From NCBI RefSeq assembly GCF_040939455.1, contig NC_134106.1:39082001-39146000 (forward strand): a stretch of DNA of 64,000 nucleotides, written 5' to 3'. Below the pieces are notes generated by a model. The model had not been told where the DNA came from, searched no databases, and saw only the letters and a list, made by a program, of their open reading frames with translations. This document shows positions 14,036 through 25,184 of the stretch, piece by piece. A program made the position numbers and the translations under genes. Every line of letters starts with the position of its first letter. Position 1 is the first letter of the stretch. Source of the stretch: Microcebus murinus (taxonomy: Eukaryota; Chordata; Mammalia; Primates; Cheirogaleidae).

Positions 14036-14375
14036 ACACGTTTCCACGCCTTTGTGCATTCTGGAATGTTCGTTGTACCTGTGCCGTGCCAGGCCCTGAT
14101 CAAGCTGGGGGATACAGCAGTGAAAAATATCTAACCTTCCTCACTGAAGCTTGTTTTCTAGTGGGGAGAGAAAAACAGTTTTATAAAAAGAAGTGAAATA
14201 CTGTGTCATATAGAATCAATACGATTGAGGAAAATCAGGGTAAAGAGAATAGCAGATCCTATGTGGAAACTTGAGGCAAAAAATTTAAAAAAAAAGAATG
14301 GCAGGGGCAGTTATTTTATATGGGTTGGTCAGGGAAGGCCTTGCCGATAGAGGGAACAAGAAATATCTTTCCTCA

Positions 14376-15030
14376 TGTGAACTAACATAAAATCTTAAGG
14401 GCTCCGCCCCAAGCTGACTGAATGGACCCCGTCTGGGCCAAGGGGACCCCAGAAACACCCTAAAACTGAGTTGCCGGCCATTAGAAGGGAGGTCAGACTT
14501 GCCTGTTATGCCTCCCTTCTCAGAGTCATCCATTGTAACTCATTAACTGGCCTAAGGCTATGCAGGACAAAGCTTGAACCACACCTGCAGGTCCTCAATA
14601 TACTTGACAGATCACTTGAGTCTGGGTAAATGTCCATGGCTTGTTTCTGATTAACAGACTTCCTTAATTTAAAACATTCCAACCTTTAGACAAAGCTTCA
14701 TTTTTTAAATCAATTACAACATCAATGTAATTTAATCAATTACAATCAATTACAAATCAAAGAATCTTTAAACCTACCTATAACCTGTAATTCTCTGCTT
14801 CGAGATGTCCTATCTTTTCAGGCCAAACCAATGTATGCTTTCCATATATTGATTTATGACCTTAACGTGTAATTCCTGTTTCCCTGAAATATATAAAACC
14901 AAACCGTAGCCCAACCATGGGGAGACCACTTGCCCCAGGCTTCCAGGGTGTGGCTCTCCAGACCATGGTCACACACATTGGCTGTTTTATATTTTAACAT
15001 ATAAACACATTGGCTGGTTTATATGTTAAC
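14376..15030 (+). mobile_element. ERV LTR, same family as 61338-62164
   Basis: Starts TGTGAACTAACATAAAATC and ends with a TTTTAACA-type terminus. It has a TATATAAAAC box-like site near 14890 and shares long blocks with the 61.3 kb copy (GAAGGGAGGTCAGAC, TAGACAAAGCTTCATTT, AATCAAAGAATCTTTAAACC). Near 14700-14760 short TCAATTACAA units are repeated, and the 3' end carries a roughly 30-bp tandem duplication (ACACATTGGCTG at 14972 and 15005). I could not name the family; an ERV1-class LTR is plausible. Confidence 0.6.
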
Positions 15031-15189
15031 ATATATTTTAACTATGCAGAGTTCAGGCCCTTACCACAGTTTCCATCTTGTGGCCCTTTATGAATTTTAT
15101 AAAGGGCAGTTTCAGTCATGCAAACTTACTTTTTGTATTTATAGGGAGTTTTGAGCAGAAAAGTAACAATCTAACTTATGTTTGTAATC

Positions 15190-15640
15190 ACTTAAATTTT
15201 TTAATTAAGATTTCAACTTATTCAAAAGTAGAGAAAATAGCACAGTGAACTCCCATATACCCAGATTCAATAGTTTGCAAGATTTTGTCAGATTTGCTTC
15301 ATCTATCTCATTTTCTTCTCTGCTCAAGTATTTTAAAAGAAATTTCAGACATCATGTTGTTTTACTCCTACATATTGCAATGTGCATCTCAAAAAAAAGT
15401 CATTTTCTTATATAACCATGTTGTCCTTATTTCACCAATAACAAAAGTAATGGTGATTCCTCGGTACCGCATAATAGTCATAACATAAACATGTTTGTTA
15501 CTTGTTTGTTTAACATTTGATGTATTTTAATTGGGATCCAAACAAGATTCTTAACTGTCTTAAACACATGCTTATTTGTTTGTTTAATATTTGTGTTTTA
15601 ATCAAGATCCAAACAAGATTCACCCAGTAGATTTGCTTGT
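15190..15640 (-). mobile_element. L1M-like 3' fragment with internal duplication
   Basis: ACTCCCATATACCCAGATTC, AAATTTCAGACATCATGTTG and GATCCAAACAAGATTC resemble an ancient L1 3' region. The block ending GATCCAAACAAGATTC occurs twice (about 15500-15549 and 15570-15622). Confidence 0.4.
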
Positions 15641-15741
15641 TCTGTGACTTAAGTTTGAAACAACGAATTTCGCTGCTGTGTCGAGAACAGACGGCAGCAG
15701 GACAAGGCAGGCAGAGGATCAGTTCAGAGGCCACCACTGTG

Positions 15742-16088
15742 ATCTCTGTTAGGTTTGTTCCGGGTGGAAACCCAAAAATTATCATAAAGCCTGTGAAACA
15801 AAAGCCACAGGAGTCTGGAGAGTCCAAGGTTATAAATCTAACTTCAACCACAGGCAGCTGCAGCCACACTGGCATTCCTATCCCCCCTCATAAGGAGAAA
15901 GCTACCCCCTCCCCTATCTCTGCAGGTGTTACTCACTCCCCCGGAAAAAACCCAAGGCTTTCCCCTCCCTTGGAGTGGATGCTTTTCCCCCTTCACCCAT
16001 CTGCACCAGATGCTCAAAATAAACAGCATTTTGCTACACATGAGGCTTCGCGTGTCTCCTTCCTCTCTTCTCCGGACCTAACAATCTC
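15742..16088 (+). mobile_element. Solo LTR, 337 bp, with 5-bp target duplication
   Basis: The LTR spans 15747-16083, begins TGTTAGGT and ends ACCTAACA (8-bp inverted ends), and is flanked by ATCTC on both sides (15742-15746, 16084-16088). A TATAAAT element at 15831 lies about 190 bp upstream of an AATAAA signal at 16018-16023, giving a plausible promoter-R-polyadenylation layout on the plus strand. It sits inside L2 sequence. No internal retroviral sequence adjoins it, so it is a product of LTR-LTR recombination. The class is uncertain; gammaretrovirus-like is my best guess. Confidence 0.85.
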
Positions 16089-16229
16089 ATTAAGAGATGC
16101 TGGCAGGTGGAGAAGGTGGTGGAAAGTGGCAGATTCTGAGTATGTTTTGTAGGTGATACTGACATGCATTTATTGATTGGATACGGAATATGAGAGAGAG
16201 GGGATCACAGTTTGGGCATAAAGATTTTT

Positions 16230-17095
16230 TTAAGTGAAAACATTTTGGAATCTTATCTAAACTTCCCTTATCCAACTAAAGCAGAGTCTCCTGAAAATTC
16301 AGCTGCTTTTAGCCCTACTCTGAGGGAGTTTCCTGCAAAATCCAGGAAGGAGACAGACTACCCCATCCTATTAGCATCAAAAAAATCCAATAGAACTTTC
16401 CATACCGTTGGAGACCATGCAACAAAATACAGATTAAGGAGAGAAAAGCATACAAATTGATTTAATGTAAGTTTTATGTGACATGGCAGCCTTCATAAGG
16501 AAATGACCTGAAGCAGTGGTTAAACCTGAGTGTTTTTATGCTAAGTTTGATGAATAGTAGAAAGTTGTGGAAGGATGTGATGGGACAAAGGTGGGAGCTA
16601 AGTACAGTAAACTGGAGAAAACTTAGCCCGTCTGTTCAGATTCCTGCCCATGTTCTTTCATCTTTGGTGGTGAGGATGCTCCTGTCCTCTGGATAGAGAG
16701 AGGTCACCTCTCACATGAGGGTCTTATGACTTGCTTCAGGGGGAAGTCAGAAAATTCTTGCTGCACGTGCTGTTTCTCAAATTCCTTCAGCTTAAAATAT
16801 ACAATATGCCAGGGTGCCATATTTCAGGGTAGTGTGTCCTGAACCCCATCAATAGTTTCCTACTGAAGCTATAACCTGCCTCCCTCCCTGCCTTTTTGTT
16901 AAGTTGGTATATAAATCTTTACCTCCAGGTGTTCAGTGAGTTGCTCATTACCGAGTAACTCCAATGTACAAGTGGACAGAAATGTTGGCTTTTCTCCTAT
17001 TAATCTGTCTTCAGTTACTCCACAGGTCTCTGACCATTCTTGAACCTAAGTTGATAAAGAAGAAGTTTTTCCTCCCAGCAAAGGAAAATTTCTAA
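16230..17095 (+). mobile_element. ERV LTR (plus) hosting a second LTR
   Basis: The 5' part (16230-16425, with CTTATCCAACTAAAGCAGAG) and 3' part (16858-17095, with TAAGTTGGTATATAAATC and CTATTAATCTGTCTTCAG) match, in order, the LTR at 51.51-52.62 kb. A minus-strand LTR separates them. Confidence 0.55.
16428..16856 (-). mobile_element. ERV LTR (minus) nested in another LTR
   Basis: On the minus strand it starts near 16853 with TGATGGGGTTCAGGACAC, and it is homologous to the LTRs at 2.2-3.0 kb and 29.9-30.5 kb, sharing GCATACAAATT...TTTATGTGACATGG blocks. It interrupts the plus-strand LTR above. Confidence 0.55.
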
Positions 17096-17404
17096 GGTTT
17101 TTGGTTTCAATAACTAGAAAAATGGAGTTGCCACTTGCTGAGATAGGGAACCACATTGGGGGGGGGGATCAGCTTGGGTTATGGGCATTTTTGAGTTTGA
17201 GATGTTTGTTAGATGTCTAAGTGGAGTTTGATGTATGTTCAGCAGATGTCAGGAATTCAGAAGAGAGGTCTGAGCTAGGAGTAAGAATGTGGCAGTTGCC
17301 AGCACCTGGCTGGTATCAAAAGCACAGTTCTGGATGAGATGACCCGAAGGGATGAAAATGGTTAGAGAACACAATGCCTGAGCCATGGGCTGCTCCATCG
17401 TTTA

Positions 17405-17612
17405 GACCAGGGTAAGCAAACTTTTCCTAGAAAGGGCTAGATAGTAAATATTTTCAGCTTTGCTGGCCATTCATCTACTCAATACTGTCAGCAAAGATGC
17501 CATTGACAAGATGTGAGTGAGGGGTTGTGTTCTCATAAAACTTATTTGCTAAAACAAAAGGGCCACGTGGTGGGCTAGATTTGGCATAGATTTCCTATCC
17601 CTGCTTTAGAAG
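17405..17612 (+). mobile_element. hAT-Charlie-type non-autonomous element
   Basis: The order AAAGGGCTAGATAGTAAATA, TTTTCAGCTTTGCTGGCCAT, TAAAACTTATTTGCTAAAAC and GGGCTAGATTTGGC is that of a common mammalian hAT-Charlie miniature element. I did not settle the MER number. Confidence 0.6.
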
Positions 17613-18250
17613 ACCAGGGGATAAGAAAGAAGGGCCTGTGAGGTAGGGAGAGAACCAAGAGAGGTACCTTAAAAGTCAAAGAAATGTTTGAGAAGGAAGG
17701 AGAAATGCTCCGAATCAAGTTCTCCTGATAGGTCAAGGAAGACAAGGCCTGGGAACAGACTTGAATTTGGCAGCCTGACCATCACGCAGAGGACTGGAGG
17801 GTGTAGACCTGATCGGAAGGTTCAAACGAAAATGGAAGGAGAGGAATTGGTGACAGTGATTTCAGACAACTCTTTTGAAGAGTTTCACTATCGAGAGAAA
17901 CGGGGTAGTAGTTGAAGGGGGGATATGGATCAAGAGAGAGAAACCATTTTTCTAGCTGAGAGAAATTATACGTGTATGTTTGGGAGAGTGACCCAGGAGG
18001 GAGGAAAATATGCTGACCGTAGGGAGGAGGAGCAGTCACTATGTTCTTGAGCAGATGAGAGGGGAAGGGATCTCGTGTGTGAGTGGGAAGGGAAGGTTGA
18101 CCTTATGGAAGCAGGGACAGTTGATCATCCATAGTGACAGCCAGGAAGGCAGAGTTCATGGCGCCGAGGCAAGCGGGTGGGTAGCTGAGGTGGCGGGAGT
18201 CTGCAGACGTTCTTGCTCTGGTTCTCTTGGTGAAATGGAAAGCTTGTGTA

Positions 18251-18660
18251 CACACGCATGTTTACACATGTTCATGCAAGCAAACACCAGGAGTCTGGTC
18301 TGTCGTAGCATCTGGCTACTTAGGTGAGTGTGACACTGAGGAGAAAGGCCCAGGAGGGCCCGCTGTGCTCCAGGGCCTCAGGCACTGAGGACAGGGACTG
18401 GTCTGACCAGGCAGGACCGGGCACTTTCAGTAGCGACCCTGCGAGGGAGGGACAGCAGCCCTCCCCTGTGCGGACTGGCCCCTGGGGCTGAGCAAGCTGA
18501 GGGGTTCTGGAACTCATCACTAAAGGTAGGGGCCTGCGGGAGGACTCTGAGACATCAGTTTGGATGTTAAAAGATAAATGCCCTTATTTTGTTCCCCAAA
18601 ATGGTGAAGCAGGATATCTTGGATATACTCATTTCCATATTCTCTGGGTATTTTGAAGAT
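18251..18660. other. Non-repeat stretch
   Basis: Contains ACACACGCATGTTTACACATG (18250s) and a GC-leaning block. No element recognised. Confidence 0.35.
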
Positions 18661-18664
18661 AATT

Positions 18665-18850
18665 GGGAGAATGTACTGAACATCTTAGTACAATATCTGG
18701 CTTACAGTAAGTGTACAGTAACTCATAGCCATTGTGGTGGTGATGATGATGATATTGTTGGATGCCCATCCATCCACAATGGTGATCCTGGGGGTGAGTG
18801 ACTGTCTTATTCATCTGTGTATTTTCAATGACTATCACAGTCCCTGGCAC
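18665..18850 (+). mobile_element. MIR/L2 3' scraps with (GAT)n
   Basis: TCTGGCTTACAGTAAGTG is a MIR 3' end. A short (GAT)n tract follows at 18739-18755, then an L2-like CACAGTCCCTGGCACACAGA. Confidence 0.5.
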
Positions 18851-18859
18851 ACAGAAGAC

Positions 18860-18957
18860 ATGCAAACCTGAGGCAGGAGGACCATTTGAGCCCACCACAC
18901 ACTAGCCCTTGTGACACAGTGAGACCCTGTCACTAAAAAAAAAAAAAAAAAGAGAGA
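18860..18957 (+). mobile_element. Alu fragment with internal deletion
   Basis: CTGAGGCAGGAGGACCATTTGAG is joined to the end of a right arm (GTGAGACCCTGTC) and an A-tail continuing into GAGAGAGA. Confidence 0.6.
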
Positions 18958-19259
18958 GACACATACCATGTTTGTTAAATTGATAAATATAATTGACTGA
19001 ACCCTGCAGCCTACAGTGATCTGAGAACACATCATAGGGGAAGTAAGCTGGACCCCAAAGAATGCGTTTTCCTCTTTTCTGTTTCCAAACATTGTCTACT
19101 CTAGGGCAGGCATCAACTCATTGGATTTAACTTCCTTTAGTTACAAGGTGGTGATGCGTAAGATCCTTGTTCCTGGGTTTGGGGCCATCTGAAGGCATGT
19201 GTTCTTAAAGGTCTCTGGGGGCGTCCTGGGGGAAGCAGGATGGGATTCCCAGCTCCAGG

Positions 19260-19900
19260 TTTTGTGAAGGTTCACCAGGAGCCCCAAGGCCTCTACCTTG
19301 GTAAGGGCAGCAGCTATGCTCTGGGCCTCAGCCCTGGGTGTTCAATTGTTATTGAATTCACCAGAATTTCAAGGTTTCTCTTACCAAAGCTGGCACTTGT
19401 CCCCAAGGCAGCATCACAAGAACACAGACAAGAGGTTTGAGGAGAAGGAAAGAGAAGTTTATTAACTTACTGGCAAATGAGGCTGGCAGACTCCCATCTT
19501 AAAGTACCAACCTCCTGCCTCTGAGCAGGAATACAGAGCTTTTAAAGGGGAGGTTTTCAGCTTCAGGCTATTCCTGTTTAACTATAGTTGATGGTTCTGA
19601 TTCATCCAGTCTTCAGCTAAGATAATCTCATGACCACAAGACAATTTCCTTCAGCCACCTCCTGTGGAACAAAGAACACTCCCGTGCTCCTCCTGACCAC
19701 TGGCCTGGGGCAGGAATGCAGATTTTCATTCCCAAAAGGAGCGGGGGAGGTTTTAGAAAGACAGAAAACATTTCTACCTTTTTCCAGGCCATTCTCCCTG
19801 TTACATTTCTAGGAAAACAACTCGGCTCCCATTTCAAAGGGAATGTACCATCCTTTCACATGCTGAACTGCTCAAGCGTTGGTTTGTGCAAGTTGTAAGG
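19260..19900 (-). mobile_element. Possible ERV LTR
   Basis: Read on the minus strand it has a TTTAAAAGC TATA-like site near 19540 and an AATAAAC signal near 19460, spaced as in an LTR. I do not recognise the family and the ends are not visible. Confidence 0.3.
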
Positions 19901-20560
19901 CCTCTGAAACCATGGGTTTCACTGTGCATTTCCGGTGGTCGGTGTTAGTTCTACACTTTCTAATTCCCTATTGCTGCTCTCCACTTGTTACTCTTACAGA
20001 CACCACAATCTGTATCAGCAGCTCAAAATGTATTTCCTCACTTGAGAGATGACAGGGCTGTGAGGTTCTTAGAGATCATCTGGGTTCAGTCTCGCCATCT
20101 GTAAAATGGGGATAACACCTTCCTCACAGTAGTGTTCTCTAACTGGAGTCTAGGTTCTTGCAGGAAGAGGTAGCTAAATTCCTTTCCAAGGCAAATGAAA
20201 GAACACAACTCTGACTTAAAGAGAAAAAGAGGAAGGATACTGGGATATCTCATAGAATTGAAGGAAAAATGGGGCAAGTGAAACTGAGGAGGAAATAGAG
20301 CTAAATCAGCTGTGGAGAGCTTAGTTAAAAAAGTGGTGCTGGCCTAGTCTCTAGCCGTTCATGCCAACGATCACAGGCAACAGGTGAGCCTGTGAATAAG
20401 TGACAGCTGGTGCCCATATAATTTTAAAGGCCTAGTTATCTAATTATGATTTGTCCAAATGTATTAAATCCAAAAGTTGTCCCCATCTTGGCCTTAAGGA
20501 TATCAGGGGATGTTCGTCAAATATCTTCCTGACAAATATGTGTATTATGGTTTCAACATT
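19901..20560. other. Mostly unassigned sequence, small MIR core
   Basis: CGCCATCTGTAAAATGGGGA at 20093-20112 is a MIR core fragment. The rest is unassigned. Confidence 0.45.
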
Positions 20561-20564
20561 CCCT

Positions 20565-20815
20565 TTGCTGAACATTCTAGTAATGTAATAAAAGTGAGTA
20601 TGGCTATAAGAGGGGAATAGGAGGGATCCATGTGGTGAGAGGACTGCTCTGCATCTTGACTGTGTCTGTGTCAGTCCTGGTCGTGACAGTGGTTATAGTT
20701 TTCAAGATGTTACCACTGGGGGAAACTGAGTAAAGGGTATGTGGGATCACTCTGTATTATTTTTTACAACTGCATGTGAATCTATAATTTTCTCAAAAAT
20801 GTGAAGTTTACTTAC
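20565..20815 (+). mobile_element. L1M/HAL1-type 3' end
   Basis: GATGTTACCACTGGGGGAAA, GGGTATGTGGGATCACTCTG and CAACTGCATGTGAATCTATA are the usual 3' blocks of an old L1. Confidence 0.7.
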
Positions 20816-20829
20816 ACAGCCTTTGAGAA

Positions 20830-22248
20830 GTTGGATATTATAGGCAATTTAAAGAAACATTAGAATAAGATTGCTGCATTATATACGTGCATGTATGTAT
20901 CTGTGTGTGTGTTAACGTCCTGTGGGAAGTAAATGGAAACCTTTGGGATTTTCTCTTATACATAAACCACATGCATTTCTGCAAGACACAAATCTTCAGG
21001 TTAACATGCTACTTTACAGATTCTGAGCCCCTAATTTGTAGTAAATAGCAAAGCCAAAGAATGGTACATTCTCCTTAAAAATTAAATAATCTTTAAAAGT
21101 ACAGAGTCTTGGCCTTGTTTATAGGTTTTAGATATATATTTTTTAATACCAGGTATACTTGGATTCCCTGGAATTCCAGCCTTCTAGGGCTGTCCCACCC
21201 CCCCCTCACATGATCTAGTTATTGTAGGGCTAGTACCCTACAATACCCTATTGTAGGGCTACCTGGACCTCAAGATGCCGAACACTCTCTTCTTTACCTG
21301 TGTTCACCACAGCCCCTGGGTACTCACCCTGTATCCTCCACCTACAGGAAATCTTCTCAGCCAAGGTTTATCTGGTGGTGGGGCTAGTACCAATAGTTCT
21401 TCCCTCTGAGCATATCTTTTATGCTCAGGGAAAAGACACCGAAGTATTTTTCACTTAGTCTCTCAAAGGGAAAATAAAACCAAGCCAGCAAGATAGCACA
21501 CATTGTTCAACTTCCACAGGGAAGATCATCTGCACAGAAATCCTTCAGGAAAGCCCACTGGGCTCTCCATCCTGCCTGCACGACCCTGGCCGCCCTCCTC
21601 ATGGCTCCCTGGGCTCACCCCAGCACAGTCCACTCTCCAGAGCATGCCGGGCAGCTGCACCATCGCCTGAGCACAGGCTCTGAGGCAGAGCAGTAAAGGC
21701 CCAGCCTGGAAATCAAAGAGAATCCATTAGGGAAATTAATGTGTCCAATAACCACTGCCTCTACTTTTATTGGAACAAACTTGCTCAGGAGTGGGGAAGC
21801 TGTCCCTGTGGACAGCGTTTCTAGACAAGCATAGTGTCTGTATCTTGTTTCTGAGATTAAAGTGGTCTCTTTATTACAAAAGGGGTGATTCTAGCAGAGG
21901 TTTCCTTCTTCCAGCACCAGTGATAGGCTCCAGTTACCCCACCCTTGACCCTCCCAAACTTTGAGGGGAGGAAAGGGTATGGATGGGAGGGCTTCAGGAC
22001 TGCCCTCCCAAAAGGTGAGTCAGCCACCTGCCTGGGCTCTACACACTCAGGGCCACAGAATCCTCCCTATGTTTTGCTCAGGGTTGACAGTAGGTGGGCA
22101 CTAAAGAATGGGTATTCAGATTAAGCTATTGTACTTAACCCTTTCTTGGATTTTCTTCCCTACTCAGGTCTCTCAGCTTCTCCTTCTGTATGGTCCCCCC
22201 AAAATGATTAAGCTGTTCTCTTTTAGAGGTTCTATTGCTAGTCACTGT
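20830..22248. other. Non-repeat stretch with small hairpin
   Basis: No element recognised. A perfect 9-bp inverted repeat, ATTGTAGGG/CCCTACAAT, lies at 21221-21229 and 21236-21244, with a third copy at 21250-21258. Confidence 0.4.
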
Positions 22249-22260
22249 TAAAATATTATT

Positions 22261-22606
<346 letters not shown>

Positions 22607-22619
22607 TAAAATATTATTT

Positions 22620-23300
22620 TAAAGGTAAAATCATGACACTCATAACTATAAAGCACATGTCAAAGATTTCATTTAACTCATTAATTAATGAGAGGACCAG
22701 GGAAATGGTTCAAAGGAGTACTCAAAGAATACACATGCACATAGGCAATACAGAATACTGAAATGAATTTACAAAGGGAAGGAAAATTGGTAAATGTCTG
22801 CATGTGTTCCCCTGGGCAAAGTTCATTTTCATTTCTATGCACTGATCACTTGCACCACTGCATGCTCAGAAGATGAATGACTCACAGAACCTGGAAGGAT
22901 ACCCTGAACAGGACACAGAACATCCTGAAATTTTTGCCCATTCCAAAGTCTCTCACAATTTTTCCTGATATCTTCAGTGGGAAACAAATGGGCTGGAAAC
23001 CACATGGCCACGGGGATATTACCAAGATTCCTACTGCTCTCACAGCTGGTTTCTGATTTTTCTCCTCAAGGGGCCTCGAGCAGCCCTAGTCACAAGAGCA
23101 GGAATTAAAGCAAAACTTTTGCAACTCCCTCTTCCCCCTTGCAAGACCTCCATAGGTTTTTATAACTCAGTTACAGACCCTGTGTCTGCTTATGCTATTA
23201 CCTGTTTTCTTGCTCCTCCACCCACTACGCTATGAGCTCCTGTGGGATGAGACCCCTGTCTCATTGGCTTTGCCTAGAATGAATGAATCAATGAATGAAT
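22620..23300. other. Non-repeat stretch
   Basis: Nothing assigned beyond an imperfect (GAAT)n-like tract at 23277-23300. Confidence 0.4.
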
Positions 23301-23480
23301 TGTATCAGTCTGGGTCCAATCAAGAGAGAGAAAACACACAGTAATTTGAATAGGAGAAGTTTAATGTAAAGAATTATTAACCATAACATGAGATTGGAGT
23401 AACCAGGGATTGGGTGGTATGAAATAAAGAGAACTCTAATGAATACAGGAATAGCAGATATAATTGATATGGTAATGGTA
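23300..23480. mobile_element. Unnamed old repeat, also at 48157-48230
   Basis: GTATCAGTCTGGGTCCAATC and TTTAATGTAAAGAATTATT recur near 48160-48229 (CCAGTCAAGGGTCTAACC and the same TTTAATGTAAAGAATTATT). It is an interspersed repeat of unknown family. Confidence 0.45.
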
Positions 23481-23732
23481 GATTATAATTAATATTATAA
23501 TATAAAGCAGCCATTCCTCCTAGGGCTGAGACAACGTACCCAGGGAAGAACCTCCACTTCCCCCTGGGCTGAGATACAGACCTTGCTGGAAAAGCATGGT
23601 CATGCCTAACTGGACATCAGACAAGTCACTGAGGTGCCACACCAGTGGAACTTGCTGGAAATATGCCCCCTGGAACTTGCTAGAAATCTGTTTTGCACAG
23701 TGCTGGGGAAAGCTGTTGAAAAGGAAGTGTCT

Positions 23733-24064
23733 TTTTTTCTTTTTTTTTTTGAGACAGAGTCTCGCTTTGTTGCCCAGGCTAGAGTGAGTACTGTGGTGTC
23801 AGCCTAGCTCACAGAAACCTCAAACTCCTGGGCTCAAGCGATCCTCCTGCCTCAGCCTCCCGGGTAGCTGGGACTACAGGCATGCACCACCATGCACTAA
23901 TTTTTTGTATATATTTTTAGTTGGCCAATTAATTTCTTTCCATTTATAGTAGAGACGGGTCTCGCTCTTGCTCAGGCTGGTTTAGAACTCCTGACCTCGA
24001 GCAATCCGCCCACCTCGGCCTCCCAGAGTGCTAAGATTACAGGTATAAGCCACTGCACCCAGCC
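23733..24064 (-). mobile_element. Alu, strepsirrhine type
   Basis: Full antisense dimer. The flanks AAGTGTCTT at 23724-23732 and 24068-24076 suggest a target duplication. Confidence 0.93.
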
Positions 24065-24076
24065 CACAAGTGTCTT

Positions 24077-24846
24077 AATGGACGCACTCTGCTTAAAAAA
24101 AAAAAAGTCAGAAGGGATACTGGGGAAAGCTACTATCACTGGGTGCTACTGGCTACCCACTGCAAGAACCAGACACTGAGGGAACCAGGTGTGCTGGTGG
24201 AGGAGAACCTCAGAGAGGCTTCAATCACTGAAGGAGCCATGCTGGAAAAGCCACCCTTGCTGCAGGCATGAGGCACTGGGAAACCACACCCACTGCAGAA
24301 GCCTGGTGCTGAGGAAGGCTAGGCACACTACAGGGGCCTGCAGAGCAAGCATGCAGGAACCTGGAAGCAAAACCCTTTTCCTCCTGCAATGACTCTTCAC
24401 TGCCCTCTACTGACAATTTAGTGGCAGGTGGCAAAGGAAAAATCCTTTAAAGGCCCAGATACATTTTTACAGAGCAGGTGAAAAAGGATGATTTTTGAAG
24501 CTGAGAGGGAAAATATCAATAAGCAGCACAGAATGCAGTCTCCATGCCTCAGTACATCCACCTATTTCTCCTTTAGGCCATTTGTTGCTACTGATAATTT
24601 CTTGAATGAAAACTGATTGACAAAGGGTTAAGGGAGAGCAATGATATTTAAAAGAACTTTTCAGAGTCCTTTCCATGAATTTCCTTGAAGACACAACACT
24701 TTACAATTTGCAAAAAGCTTTTTCAAAAAAAGCATCAGAATAAAGTAATTTACTACATATGCCAAGACATGAGATTTTTAGGAATCTCATACAATTTTGG
24801 AACACATTTAATAACATATCCATACAAATATAACTCAAAGAAAGTT
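24077..24846. other. Non-repeat stretch
   Basis: Nothing recognised in this stretch. Confidence 0.35.
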
Positions 24847-24860
24847 AAACACTATTTCTT

Positions 24861-25165
24861 GGCCAGACCCAATGGCTCATGCCTGTAATCCTAGCACTCT
24901 GGGAGGCTGAGGCAGGAGGATCACTTGAGGCCAGGAGTTCCACACCAGCCTGAGCACAAGCGAGACCTCATCTCTACAAAACATAGAAAAATTAGCCAAG
25001 CATGTGGTGGTGCTTGCTTTTAGTCCCAGCTACTCGGGAGACTGAGGCAGAAGGATCACTTGCATCCAGTAGTTTGAGGTTGAGGTTGCAGTAAGCCATG
25101 ATGATGCCACTGCACTCTAGCCCCTGGATGACAGAGCAAGACCTTGTCTCAAAAAACAAAAACTA
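24861..25165 (+). mobile_element. Alu (older type)
   Basis: Sense dimer with GGTTGCAGTAAGCCATGATGA, thus close to AluJ. AAACACTATTTCTT upstream and AAACACTATTTTTT downstream look like the target duplication. Confidence 0.9.
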
Positions 25166-25184
25166 AGCTACAAAACACTATTTT

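Larger units (their letters stand above)
14040..18250 (-). mobile_element. Long L2 copy, split by later insertions
   Basis: Antisense L2 text appears in order in five blocks: about 14045-14375, 15100-15185, 15640-15746 (GCTGCTGTGTCGAGAACAGA), 16084-16230 (GGAAAGTGGCAGATTCTGAG) and 17095-18250 apart from the hAT at 17405-17610 (ATGGAGTTGCCACTTGCTGA, TTTGAGATGTTTGTTAGATG, GAGAGGAATTGGTGACAGTG). Between blocks sit an ERV LTR, an L1-like piece, a solo LTR, nested LTRs and a hAT element. The frames are dead; this is a fossil retrotransposon. Confidence 0.65.

Noticed and set aside
15637..16152. 171-codon plus-strand frame
   Set aside because: It begins in L2-derived DNA, crosses a solo LTR with its target duplications and ends in L2 again, so it is a chance frame with no motif.
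18721..18760. (GAT)n as a coding Asp/His repeat
   Set aside because: It is a microsatellite in a MIR/L2 tail with no exon support.
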